Positions 1-8,000 of a stretch of DNA of 15,932 nucleotides are shown here, piece after piece. The notes under the pieces were generated by a model. That model was not told where the DNA came from. It worked only from the letters and a program-made list of their open reading frames with translations, and searched no databases. The translations under genes and the position numbers were made by a program. The stretch comes from Chitinophagales bacterium (GTDB lineage Bacteria; Bacteroidota; Bacteroidia; Chitinophagales; UBA2359), in NCBI GenBank assembly GCA_020629595.1, contig JAHDDA010000012.1, positions 1 to 15,932 of the forward strand, in the 5' to 3' direction. Within the stretch, counting starts at the first letter, position 1, and every line of letters begins with the position of its first letter.

Positions 1-91
1 TTTACAACAGTTGACTGTGTTCGAGTTAAAAACTCTATCTATTGTTTCTTAAACCTTGAATTAATAGTTTCTTTAATTGTTAAAATTAGAC

Positions 92-110
92 GTAGCATAC
101 TAGTATCTAC
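92..110. repeat. Near-perfect palindrome downstream of the GH16 gene
   Basis: GTAG (92-95) pairs with CTAC (107-110) around the self-complementary ATACTAGTAT (97-106), with one unpaired C at 96. It lies 11 bp from the 22-bp palindrome. Confidence 0.4.
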
Positions 111-121
111 ATTGTAATTCA

Positions 122-143
122 AGATTTTATAATTATAAAATCT
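122..143. repeat. Perfect 22-bp palindrome downstream of the GH16 gene
   Basis: AGATTTTATAA is followed directly by its reverse complement TTATAAAATCT. It lies 76 nt past the GH16 stop. No T-tract follows on either strand, so it is not a standard intrinsic terminator. It may be an operator or a processing hairpin. Confidence 0.5.
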
Positions 144-219
144 GTGGTGAATTTTAAACCCTTCATTTCAGTTAAAAAAACAATAGCAATCATTTTAACA
201 AAATATTTTAATTTTATTC

Positions 220-1407
220 TTATTGAAAAACTCTTACATAGTCAACAACCATTCTTTGTGGAAATTCTGTTAAAGCATTTGGTGCTCCGGGCCAATTTCC
301 GCCAACAGCAACATTCATAATTAAGAAGAAATTTTTATGAAAAGCATCAAATTCACTAGAACTTGTTCCTATAGAATGGTATTCTTGATCATTCAACAAC
401 CAACGAATTGAAGTTTCATCCCACTCAATAGAAAAAACATGAAATTCATCGTTAAAAGTAGTATTTTGAACAATGGTACTTCCTTCATGTGAGGCGTGAT
501 GACCTTGTGGCGCTTTCCAATGAATTGTTCCATATAATTTATTGGGTTGATGCCCCAAAATTTCCATTATATCTATTTCACCACATTCAGGCCATCCAAC
601 AGAATCAAAATTACTACCCAACATCCATAAGGCAGGCCATAAACCTTGCCCTTTCGGTAAAGCTGCTCTTATATCTACTCTTCCATATTTAAAATCAAAA
701 GCACCTTTGGTTTTCATTCTGGTTGATGTATATTGTTTTCCTCCAAAAAATTCGTTTCTTGCCTCAAGAATTAAATGACCATTAATAAGACTTAGGTTAT
801 TGCCATCGGTATAATATTGTAATTCATTATTTCCCCATCCCCACTGACCAGTTCCAGTTTCAAGCGTCCAGTTATTAGTAACTATTGTTCCTTCATCAAA
901 CTCTTCACTAAAAATTAATGTTCTATCTGGATAAGTGGCTGGTGTTTCATACCCACCTTCTGGAATTAGCTCTCCAAATTCAGTATCATCATTTGTCAAC
1001 ACAATTTCGGTTTGCAATTGAGCAATTTCTCCGTTAGAAACTGAAACAATTTCTACAAAAAAAGTTTCATTTGTTTCTAAGGCTTTATCACCCAAAATAG
1101 TAACAGGAAAAATAGCAGAGGTATTTCCAATAGGAATTACGACTGGATAATTTATTTGAGCTTCATAATCTTCACCAGCCTTAGCTGTACCATCTTTAGT
1201 AGATACAATTACAACAATTTCTTGATTAGCTGAATTAGAGCTTCGAATGTTTACATTAATTGTATTTAATTCATCGCCTTCTTCTATAGATAAAGATTCT
1301 ACACTAATTAATGATACTCCATTTCCATCATCATCGTTCCTACATCCTATAATACCAATAATAATTGAAAAAGCACTGAGCAATAAAAACTTATTTATGA
1401 AATTCAT
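220..1407 (-). CDS. GH16 endo-beta-1,3-glucanase (laminarinase-like) lipoprotein with Calx-beta domain
   Basis: Predicted surface-anchored glycoside hydrolase that cuts internal beta-glucan bonds. I chose the ATG at 1407 (395 aa): the frame is open up to an ATG at 1452, but that adds 15 residues encoded by a hairpin and puts them ahead of a normal lipoprotein signal (MNFINKF..., hydrophobic stretch, lipobox GIIGC, Cys22). Cys22 is followed by RNDDD, like the Bacteroidota surface-export signal. Residues about 33-141 resemble a Calx-beta domain (DGTAKAGEDY, ILGDKALETNETF). Residues about 160-395 are the GH16 catalytic domain, with the signature EIDIME: Glu277 nucleophile, Asp279 and Glu282 acid/base by family analogy. 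WGWGNNELQYYTD and GLWPALWMLG are also typical. The bulged EIDIMEI form suggests the laminarinase subfamily; lichenan or mixed-linkage activity cannot be excluded. It is the last gene of the minus-strand glycan locus and is preceded by a structured leader that may control it separately. Confidence 0.93.
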   Translation of the reverse strand: MNFINKFLLLSAFSIIIGIIGCRNDDDGNGVSLISVESLSIEEGDELNTINVNIRSSNSANQEIVVIVSTKDGTAKAGEDYEAQINYPVVIPIGNTSAIFPVTILGDKALETNETFFVEIVSVSNGEIAQLQTEIVLTNDDTEFGELIPEGGYETPATYPDRTLIFSEEFDEGTIVTNNWTLETGTGQWGWGNNELQYYTDGNNLSLINGHLILEARNEFFGGKQYTSTRMKTKGAFDFKYGRVDIRAALPKGQGLWPALWMLGSNFDSVGWPECGEIDIMEILGHQPNKLYGTIHWKAPQGHHASHEGSTIVQNTTFNDEFHVFSIEWDETSIRWLLNDQEYHSIGTSSSEFDAFHKNFFLIMNVAVGGNWPGAPNALTEFPQRMVVDYVRVFQ

Positions 1408-1426
1408 ATTAACAAATTTTGAATTT

Positions 1427-1467
1427 AAAAAAAGACGATATTCAATTAACAAATTAAATATCGTCTT
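1427..1467 (-). terminator. Terminator-like hairpin with U-tract just before the GH16 start
   Basis: AAGACGATATT (1432-1442) and AATATCGTCTT (1457-1467) form a perfect 11-bp inverted repeat with a 14-nt loop that has some further AATT/AATT pairing. On the minus strand the second arm runs into seven T (1433-1427), as in an intrinsic terminator. The U-tract ends 19 nt before the GH16 ATG, so it could end SusC-SusD-PKD transcripts or act as an attenuator of the GH16 gene. Confidence 0.55.
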
Positions 1468-1468
1468 G

Positions 1469-1485
1469 ATTCTAAAGTTTAGAAT
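1469..1485. repeat. 17-bp palindrome in the GH16 leader
   Basis: ATTCTAAA and TTTAGAAT flank a central G. The right arm shares three bases with the hairpin at 1483-1506, so in RNA the two could not both form fully. It could be a protein-binding site in DNA or a short hairpin in RNA. Confidence 0.45.
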
Positions 1486-1506
1486 TGGGTTTATAAAACA
1501 CCAATT
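1483..1506 (-). promoter_or_regulatory. Hairpin in the GH16 leader (10 bp with one bulge)
   Basis: AATTGG (1483-1488) pairs with CCAATT (1501-1506) and GTTT (1489-1492) with AAAC (1496-1499), leaving one bulged A and a 3-nt loop. If transcription starts about 7 nt after the -7-like element at 1514-1521, this hairpin would lie at the very 5' end of the GH16 transcript. A stabilising or regulatory role is inference. Confidence 0.45.
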
Positions 1507-1513
1507 AATTAAA

Positions 1514-1521
1514 CAAAGTTA
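1514..1521 (-). promoter_or_regulatory. Putative -7 promoter element for the GH16 gene
   Basis: TAACTTTG on the minus strand matches the Bacteroidota -7 consensus TAnnTTTG. It lies just after the PKD gene stop and about 106 nt before the GH16 ATG. A TTG at 1535-1537 is only 13 nt upstream, closer than the usual -33 spacing, so the -33 box is not convincing. Confidence 0.4.
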
Positions 1522-1555
1522 TTGACTTATAATCCAATAACATCCTATAATAAGA

Positions 1556-3292
1556 TTATTCAGACTCTAATTTCATTGTCCACCAAGCACCTCCAGTACC
1601 AGAAATATCAACAGCAACTGTTATTACTTCTTTACCTCCTACAGAAGCATAATCAATAACATTATATGTAATTTCTGAAGCAACGTTTCCATCAGCACAG
1701 CTTACTTCTCCACCATTGAATCCTTTGTTGAAACCAATAAATGCTCCTAAACCAGAAACAGTTATTGTAGCATCTGTTCCTTCTCCAGAAATACTAAATG
1801 AGTGATTTCCAGAACCGAAAGATTCAAAACCTGCTGCAATATCAGCTTCTGCAATACAATCAACAGGACCACACATAAATTCATCAGCAAACACATCACC
1901 TTTAGCATCGTAGTTGAAATCTCCATTATCAAAGAAAATAAATTCATCATTGGTTTGACATTCACGTGCTGCCATAGTAGCTGCATCAACGGCATACCAC
2001 TCTCCAGATCCTGGAGCAGGTCCTACAACATAAGCATCGTTATCATTAATCAGCCTCCAAACTTTTCCTTCAGCAGAAGATAAAGCAGCAGATGAAAACT
2101 CAGCATTACTAATAATAATTGTTTGTGTTGTAGTATCTAAGTTTCCTTCATCATCTGATGCAACTAATGTCACCACATATTCACCCTCACCAGCAAATGT
2201 ATGTGTAGGGTTTTCTTCAGTTGAAGTATTACCATCACCAAAATCCCAAGAATAAGAAGTAGAATTTGATGAGAAATTTTGGAAAGCATAGGTTGTTCCT
2301 TCATTTGTATATGAGAAAGAAGCTGTTGGTGTAGAAGCTGGAATTTCAGGTAAATCAGCTTCATTTTCATAACTTACTAAGTTAAATGTCCAAGTAAAAG
2401 AACCATCTAAAGCTAAGATTGCTAACTGTAATGTATCTGCAACATCACCTTCAACTAACTTATTTACAAAATATGTTTTAGTCGTTTGTGGAACATAATT
2501 GTCACCTAATTCAGTTTTGTTACATAAACCAATGTAAGCACCCAAACCATCTATAGTTAATTGACTTGTAGAAGGATCATAAGTGTAATTATAGTCTCCT
2601 CCACTTCCATAAGAACTTAAATCTTCACCAGTAAAAGAGGTTAAGTTTTCAGTAGTTTCTTCAAAACATCCACCTGTGTTTCCATCAATCCATCCGCCAA
2701 CTGAAGTGTCATCAATGTAAATTGTGTTATTAGAATCGAATTCAAATTTACCAGCTTGTGTAAAAGTATATTTGTCATCTAAAACACAAGGACGATCACC
2801 AAGAGGTGCATTAATTCCAAAGCCCCACCATTGGTAATCCCCAACAACAGGTCCTATTCCTAAAGCAACATCTTCACGCTGTAAATACCAAGTTTTACTT
2901 GAAGCCCCAGCCAATAATGAAGCTGCACCTTCAGGATCTGTTAAAGTAACTGTTTTTGATTGAGAACTTGTAGAACCATCAGCTCCCGTTGCAGTTAAGG
3001 TTACTTCATACGTTCCGTATTCAGCATAAGTGTGTGAAGTTGTGGTTTCGGTTGAAGTATTACCATCGCCAAAATCCCAAGCGTGTGAAGAAGCATTTTG
3101 TGAATAATTAATAAAGTTAACCGTTAAAGGATTAGCAGCATCAACACTAAATTGAAAACTAGCAATAACCTCAGCATCTCCATCGCCTCCATCATCATCT
3201 TTATTACAAGACGAAACAATAAGAATGCAACTTAATGCACAGAAAAGCAAGAAACTTAAATTAAAGAATCTTGTTGAAAAAATTGATTTCAT
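1556..3292 (-). CDS. PKD-domain lipoprotein, candidate surface glycan-binding protein (SusE position)
   Basis: Probable surface glycan-binding lipoprotein of 578 aa. The signal peptide ends at lipobox VSSC (Cys29), followed by NKDDDGGDGD, an acidic tail consistent with surface export. The protein is a tandem duplication: PKD domain 1 (about 43-118, WDFGDGNTST at 72-81), module A (about 123-308), PKD domain 2 (about 323-396, WDFGDGNTST at 349-358), module B (about 399-578). A and B share W-x-L, a GP..., GLGA[YF]IG and a closing W-T-[FM]-x-L, and look like beta-rich domains with aromatic residues that could stack on sugars. There is no recognisable catalytic motif. It lies between the SusD and GH16 genes, where Bacteroidota glucan loci often encode a SusE-like or PKD-type binding protein. 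The glucan-binding role is inferred from this position and from the domain make-up; I do not recognise modules A and B. Confidence 0.88.
   Translation of the reverse strand: MKSIFSTRFFNLSFLLFCALSCILIVSSCNKDDDGGDGDAEVIASFQFSVDAANPLTVNFINYSQNASSHAWDFGDGNTSTETTTSHTYAEYGTYEVTLTATGADGSTSSQSKTVTLTDPEGAASLLAGASSKTWYLQREDVALGIGPVVGDYQWWGFGINAPLGDRPCVLDDKYTFTQAGKFEFDSNNTIYIDDTSVGGWIDGNTGGCFEETTENLTSFTGEDLSSYGSGGDYNYTYDPSTSQLTIDGLGAYIGLCNKTELGDNYVPQTTKTYFVNKLVEGDVADTLQLAILALDGSFTWTFNLVSYENEADLPEIPASTPTASFSYTNEGTTYAFQNFSSNSTSYSWDFGDGNTSTEENPTHTFAGEGEYVVTLVASDDEGNLDTTTQTIIISNAEFSSAALSSAEGKVWRLINDNDAYVVGPAPGSGEWYAVDAATMAARECQTNDEFIFFDNGDFNYDAKGDVFADEFMCGPVDCIAEADIAAGFESFGSGNHSFSISGEGTDATITVSGLGAFIGFNKGFNGGEVSCADGNVASEITYNVIDYASVGGKEVITVAVDISGTGGAWWTMKLESE
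2220..2250. repeat. 31-bp repeat within the PKD gene, copy in PKD domain 2
   Basis: Matches 3051-3081 with one mismatch (A/G at a third codon position) and encodes the WDFGDGNTST core. This DNA-level identity suggests recent duplication, gene conversion or strong constraint. Confidence 0.75.
3051..3081. repeat. 31-bp repeat within the PKD gene, copy in PKD domain 1
   Basis: Partner of 2220-2250, in the same orientation, about 830 bp apart, which is the length of one PKD-plus-module unit. Confidence 0.75.
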
Positions 3293-3391
3293 TTTTTTAG
3301 TTTTTTGATAAGTTATTGAAAAATCATTTTTTATGAAATATCTTAATAAAGGACATTACCCTATTGATACTTTAAACTAAATTAAAGCCCC

Positions 3392-3399
3392 CAAAGTTA
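3392..3399 (-). promoter_or_regulatory. Putative -7 element before the PKD lipoprotein gene
   Basis: A second TAACTTTG on the minus strand, whose TAA is the susD stop codon. It lies 99 nt before the PKD gene start. There is no TTG at normal -33 distance, so it is a weak internal promoter candidate, supported mainly by recurrence of the same octamer elsewhere in the locus. Confidence 0.3.
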
Positions 3400-5022
3400 A
3401 AACAAACTAGCATCTGGAAACTCAGTTAAATTGGGTGCAACTGCTTGTTCTTCTAAAGAAATAGGTAACCAAAGTTTTTGCTCAGAAAAGTTACTGGCTT
3501 TTTCGCCTTCAAATAATGAGGCATTTGCACGCCCAGAACGCACTAAATCGTACCATCTATCACCTTCACAAGCAAATTCGGCTCTTCGTTCATACCATAT
3601 TAATTCTAATAAAGACCAATTGTATTGTTGCATTGCTTGTTGAGCTGTAACAAAGTTACCAAAATTATCCCCAGGACCAGCAGCACGTTCTCTAACAACA
3701 TCAATATATTGCATTGCTGTAACATCGTCTCCAGCTCCTCTGTGTAAAGCTTCAGCAAGCATTAACAAAACATCGGCATACCTAATTATATACGTATTTC
3801 CATCTTTTGTAAGCTCTGGTGTTCCGCCATTTACGTTATTGCCATTATAACTTTTATAGTTTGCATATTTTTCTTGAAAATAACCAGTATAATCAACTGG
3901 GTTGTTTTGAGTTAAATCAACTACTACTCCACAACTTTGACCTGAAGCAACAATTTCATCATTCAACTCATCCACATCTGCAATTGCTACATCTCTTCTG
4001 TATGTATCATCTTCTTTAAAGTGATTAAACAAGCTCTCGGTTGGTAATAAGAATCCCCAGCCAGCTATATAATCAGGATGTGCATCACATAAACCTCTAA
4101 TTCCACAAAGTTGAATAATTCCATTTCCATCAATTCCTTCAAACCATACCCAGTCGCTTGGAAATAAATTGCTATGTTGTGCTTCAAAAACAGATTCTGT
4201 TTCTAAATTTTTAACACCAAAGCCAAATAAAGATTGAAAATCATCTTCAAGTGAGTAAACACCTAAATCTACAACCTGCTGTAATTTTTCAGCTGCTAAA
4301 TTGAATTTTACTGGATCGTCTCCGTCCATATCTGCCCAATACAAGTATGCTTTTCCTGCTAAAGCCAACGCAGCTCCTTTGGTAGCTCTTCCTACTTCTC
4401 CAGCTGAATGTGACTCTGGTAACAAAGCAATAGCATCTTCTAAATCAGTAGTGATTTGTTCAAAAACTTCAGTCATTGAATTTCTGCTTAAATCATTATC
4501 GCCAGGTGCTAAAACGTTGGATACAATTGGAATTGGACCAAAGTGTCTGAATAAATCGAAATGGTAATAAGCCCTAAGGAATTTTGCCTCAGCTTTATAC
4601 AAGTCAACTACTTCAGATTCAACTTTTGAGGCTTCAATAACTGTATTTGCTCTTGCTATACCTATATAGTTTTTACGATAAATAGGCTGTGAAACTAAAT
4701 TTGTATTAGTATTTGTAAAATCATCGAACTCTTGCCAACCAGGTTGATCATTATTTGATGAATCACCACCAGTATTTGCATTATCTGAACGAATTTCTCC
4801 ATACATCACGCTTGAAATCCATTGTCCGTAAGCCATTGACCATCCAACTGGATCATAAGCAGCAATTAGTGCATCGTAAACTTGTCCTTCCGATATAAAA
4901 TAATTACTAGAAAGATATTCATTCACTGGCTCAACATCTAATAAATCTTCTGAACAACCAATTGGGAAAAGCCCTATAAGACATATTAAAATTACTGGAT
5001 ATTTAAAAATTCTATTTTTCAT
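3397..5022 (-). CDS. susD: SusD/RagB-family outer-membrane glycan-binding lipoprotein
   Basis: Lid-type binding lipoprotein that captures oligosaccharides on the cell surface and passes them to the partner SusC channel. I chose the ATG at 5022 (541 aa), which gives a clean lipoprotein signal (MKNRIFKYPVILICLIGLF, Cys23) followed by SEDLLDVEP, the usual start of mature SusD proteins. An in-frame ATG at 5085, 3 nt after the susC stop, would add 21 non-signal residues. Family landmarks are EAKFLRAYYHFDLFRHFGP (about 145-163), the helix KGAALALAGKAYLYW (about 215-229), ERRAEFACEGDRWYDLVR (about 478-495) and a C terminus of WLPIS...NLTEFPD. An AGGAG sits at 5024-5028, but only 1 nt before the ATG, so it is probably too close to act as a ribosome binding site. 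The gap from susC is 66 nt, so co-transcription is likely. Substrate is inferred from the GH16 neighbour. The symbol is a family label. Confidence 0.95.
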   Translation of the reverse strand: MKNRIFKYPVILICLIGLFPIGCSEDLLDVEPVNEYLSSNYFISEGQVYDALIAAYDPVGWSMAYGQWISSVMYGEIRSDNANTGGDSSNNDQPGWQEFDDFTNTNTNLVSQPIYRKNYIGIARANTVIEASKVESEVVDLYKAEAKFLRAYYHFDLFRHFGPIPIVSNVLAPGDNDLSRNSMTEVFEQITTDLEDAIALLPESHSAGEVGRATKGAALALAGKAYLYWADMDGDDPVKFNLAAEKLQQVVDLGVYSLEDDFQSLFGFGVKNLETESVFEAQHSNLFPSDWVWFEGIDGNGIIQLCGIRGLCDAHPDYIAGWGFLLPTESLFNHFKEDDTYRRDVAIADVDELNDEIVASGQSCGVVVDLTQNNPVDYTGYFQEKYANYKSYNGNNVNGGTPELTKDGNTYIIRYADVLLMLAEALHRGAGDDVTAMQYIDVVRERAAGPGDNFGNFVTAQQAMQQYNWSLLELIWYERRAEFACEGDRWYDLVRSGRANASLFEGEKASNFSEQKLWLPISLEEQAVAPNLTEFPDASLF

Positions 5023-5088
5023 ACTCCTATTGATTAACTGGAAATAAAACAATCTATTATGTGTGTAGTTTTTTTGTTTAAGCATTAA

Positions 5089-8000
5089 TTAAAAAGTAAC
5101 TGACATTCCTAATCCGTAAGATTTATTACTAGGATAAAATCCCTTGTCAATTCCTGTGTCTAAAATCCAGCCATTTGTACCAATATCTGGGTCAAAACCT
5201 TCATATCCAGTTAAGGTAAGTAAATTATTGGCAGTAAAATACACTCTTAATCCTTGAAGATAAACTTTTGACAACAATGATTTAGGAAGTGAATAACCAA
5301 TTTGTAAATTTCTAAGACGCAAGAATGACCCATCACTTAAATAAAAATCTGAAGGTCTTTGGTTGTTGTTTATGTCATTTGAAACCAAACGAGGCATTTC
5401 ATCGGATGGATTTGTGGGTGTCCATCTATCTAACCAAGATTCGTGATAATTTGTATATGTTACATCTGAACGTTCGTAAGTTCTATAAATTTGGTGTCCA
5501 ATTTGAGAATTGAATATTGCACTTAAATCGAAACCTTTAAAACCAGCACTAAATGATAAGCCCAAGATATGCTTTGGCCAAGGAGAGCCAATATCTGTAA
5601 TATCATCACTATTAATGATGCCATCTTTATTTACATCTACAAAACGGATATCACCAGGTTGTGCATTTGGTTGCAAAGGATCTCCATCTGCGTTAATATG
5701 GGCAAATACTTCAGAAATTGATTGGAAAATGCCATCTGTTTCGTAACCAACAAAATGTCCTACGGGAAAACCTTCTGTCATTCTTGTAATTGGCGTATTT
5801 CTTACTGGCCAAGACCAACCTTGTAAATAACCAGCATCACCTGCAACTTCTAAAACCTTATTTTTAAAATGCGTATAAGTAAAATTGGTGTTTAAAGTAA
5901 AATCACCTTTTCTATATTTATGTCCAATTGCTAATTCAACTCCTTGATTTCTAATTTTCCCTAAATTACTTATTGGGTTATTTGTCGCCCCTATGTAACC
6001 AGGAATTACTTCAGACATTAACAAGTCTTTTGTTGTTTTTCTGTAAAAATCAGCTTCTAAGTTTATCTTTCCTTCAAAAAACTCCATTTCAACTCCTAAA
6101 TCTATTTGCTCACTTTCTTCCCACTTAATATTAGGGTTTGGTGGCGTTGCTAATGCAGAGCCTTGAGCTAATACTTGTTCTTGCCCTATTGGATATGTAA
6201 ATACGTTTTGAATAGTTGCAGCATAACTTAAAGCAGGTATTCTATCGTTACCGTTTCTTCCCCAACTTGCTTTTAATTTTAAGAAATCTAAGAAAGTATC
6301 TGGAAAAAATGCTTCTTTACTAACTACCCAGCCAGCAGATAAAGATGGGAAAACACCCCAGCGATTATTTTCGCCAAAGTTTGATGAACCATCTCTACGT
6401 AATGTTGCTGTAAACAAGTACTTTTTATTAAAATCATAACGAACTCTACCAAAGTAAGAAATCATTGTATATTCAACATCCCCAGTTCCAAAGGCTAAAT
6501 CTAAAGTATCAACCCCTGCATTTATATATTGCCAATTATCATCGAATTGTACTAGTTCTGGAACATTAGAACTAGAACCACCAGCAGATTCGCCTGTATA
6601 AGTTCTGTATGAAGTACCTACTACAAAGTCGGTATTGTGTTTTTCGCCAAATGTTTTATTATAATTTGCATAATTTTCAAACTGAATGGTTTGGTTTGTT
6701 CCATAACCTTGAACTATATCATTTTCAGGGTTATTGAAGGAAGGGTGGAAATTGTAAGTAGGTGTAAAACTTCTAAAATTATACCATGTTAATTCTAACC
6801 CTAAATCTGAATGAAAAGTAAGTCCTTCTAATGGTTTAATATCTGCAAAAACATTTCCTTTTATTTGATCGGAATGTCCTTTGGAATTAGCAATAAATAA
6901 CCTACTTAATGGATTGATGTACTCTTTTTGAACCCAATTAGATTGTTCAAAGCCATAGTCTTTATCTTCATTATAAATATTTGTTATTGGATCGTAAGCT
7001 ATTGCATCTGCAATTAAACCACCAAAAGCATTATTTACCCCTAAATTTCTATTTTCAGTTCTATTTATGAATATATTTTCTCCAACAGATAAGAATTTAG
7101 TTAGGTCTTTTTGTGAATTTATTCTTGCGGCATATCTACGATAATTTGATTTTTCTTGCCCTATAACACCATCTTGATCCCAATATTCTAAAGACATAAA
7201 AGCATTTTTAACCGTTGCTGAAACTCTATGACTTTGTATTCTTGCTGGTTCAAAAATAACGTCCATCCAATCGGTATCAGGTAAACCTTCAGTTCCAGGA
7301 GCAGGGAAACCCAATGCTTCTAAAGAGGCTAATTGACCACTGTTTGCAAATTTTTCTCTTGTAATTTCTAAATAATCATCTCTGCCTAACATTGATGGCA
7401 ATCTCCAGGGTGTTGAAATTGAGGTAAAACCCTCGTAAGTTAAATTTCCACCTTCTTGCTTTTTTCCTTTTTTGGTGGTAACAATTACCACACCATTGGC
7501 GGCTCTTGCCCCATAAATGGCAGTTGATGCCGCATCTTTTAATACATCAACCGATTCAATATCGCCAGGGCTAATGTTATCAAGGCTAAAAACTTGAAGT
7601 CCATCAACAATAAATAAAGGTGAGTTATCACCATTTGTACTAATTCCTCTAATTAATATTGATTTTGAAGCTCCTGGTTGACCAGATGATTCATTAACTA
7701 CTAAACCTGTAACTTGCCCTTCTAAAGCTGTACTTACATCTTGTACCTTAAAGCCTTCAATGTCTTTTGCTTCTATTTTAGATATAGAGCCCGTTGATAC
7801 TTTTTTCTCTTGACGACCATAGCCAATGACAACAAACTCATCTAATAGTTGCGCATCTGTAGTAAGAGTTAAATTAAGATAACTGTCGTCAATAATTTCA
7901 TATTCTTTAGTTATATAACCAACATAAGTCATTATCAAAACGTCTCCAATAGATACGTTTTTAATTTCGAAGTTGCCATCAAAATCAGTTGCAGCACCAT

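Larger units (their letters stand above)
1..219. other. Non-coding stretch rich in small dyads
   Basis: I see no convincing gene or RNA gene here. Besides the two palindromes at 92-110 and 122-143 there are weaker dyads: ACAGT-TG-ACTGT (7-18) and GAGTT-AAA-AACTC (23-35). It is probably the 3' untranslated region of the GH16 gene plus regulatory sequence of a gene to the left of the window. Confidence 0.5.

Noticed and set aside
1408..1452. Longer N terminus for the GH16 protein (ATG 1452)
   Set aside because: It is encoded by the 11-bp hairpin and places 15 residues before a standard lipoprotein signal peptide.
3370..3387. CTTTAA/TTAAAG inverted repeat between susD and the PKD gene
   Set aside because: It is a short 6-bp AT-rich stem with no T-tract, expected by chance in this composition.
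5024..5028. AGGAG as a ribosome binding site for susD
   Set aside because: It lies only 1 nt before the ATG, too close for normal Shine-Dalgarno pairing.
5023..5085. Longer N terminus for SusD starting 3 nt after the susC stop
   Set aside because: The close spacing is attractive for coupling, but the extra 21 residues precede a complete lipoprotein signal that starts at 5022.
5510..5746. Plus-strand open frame antisense to susC
   Set aside because: It is one of several open frames opposite real genes; it has no family resemblance, and the minus-strand frame is a clear SusC barrel.
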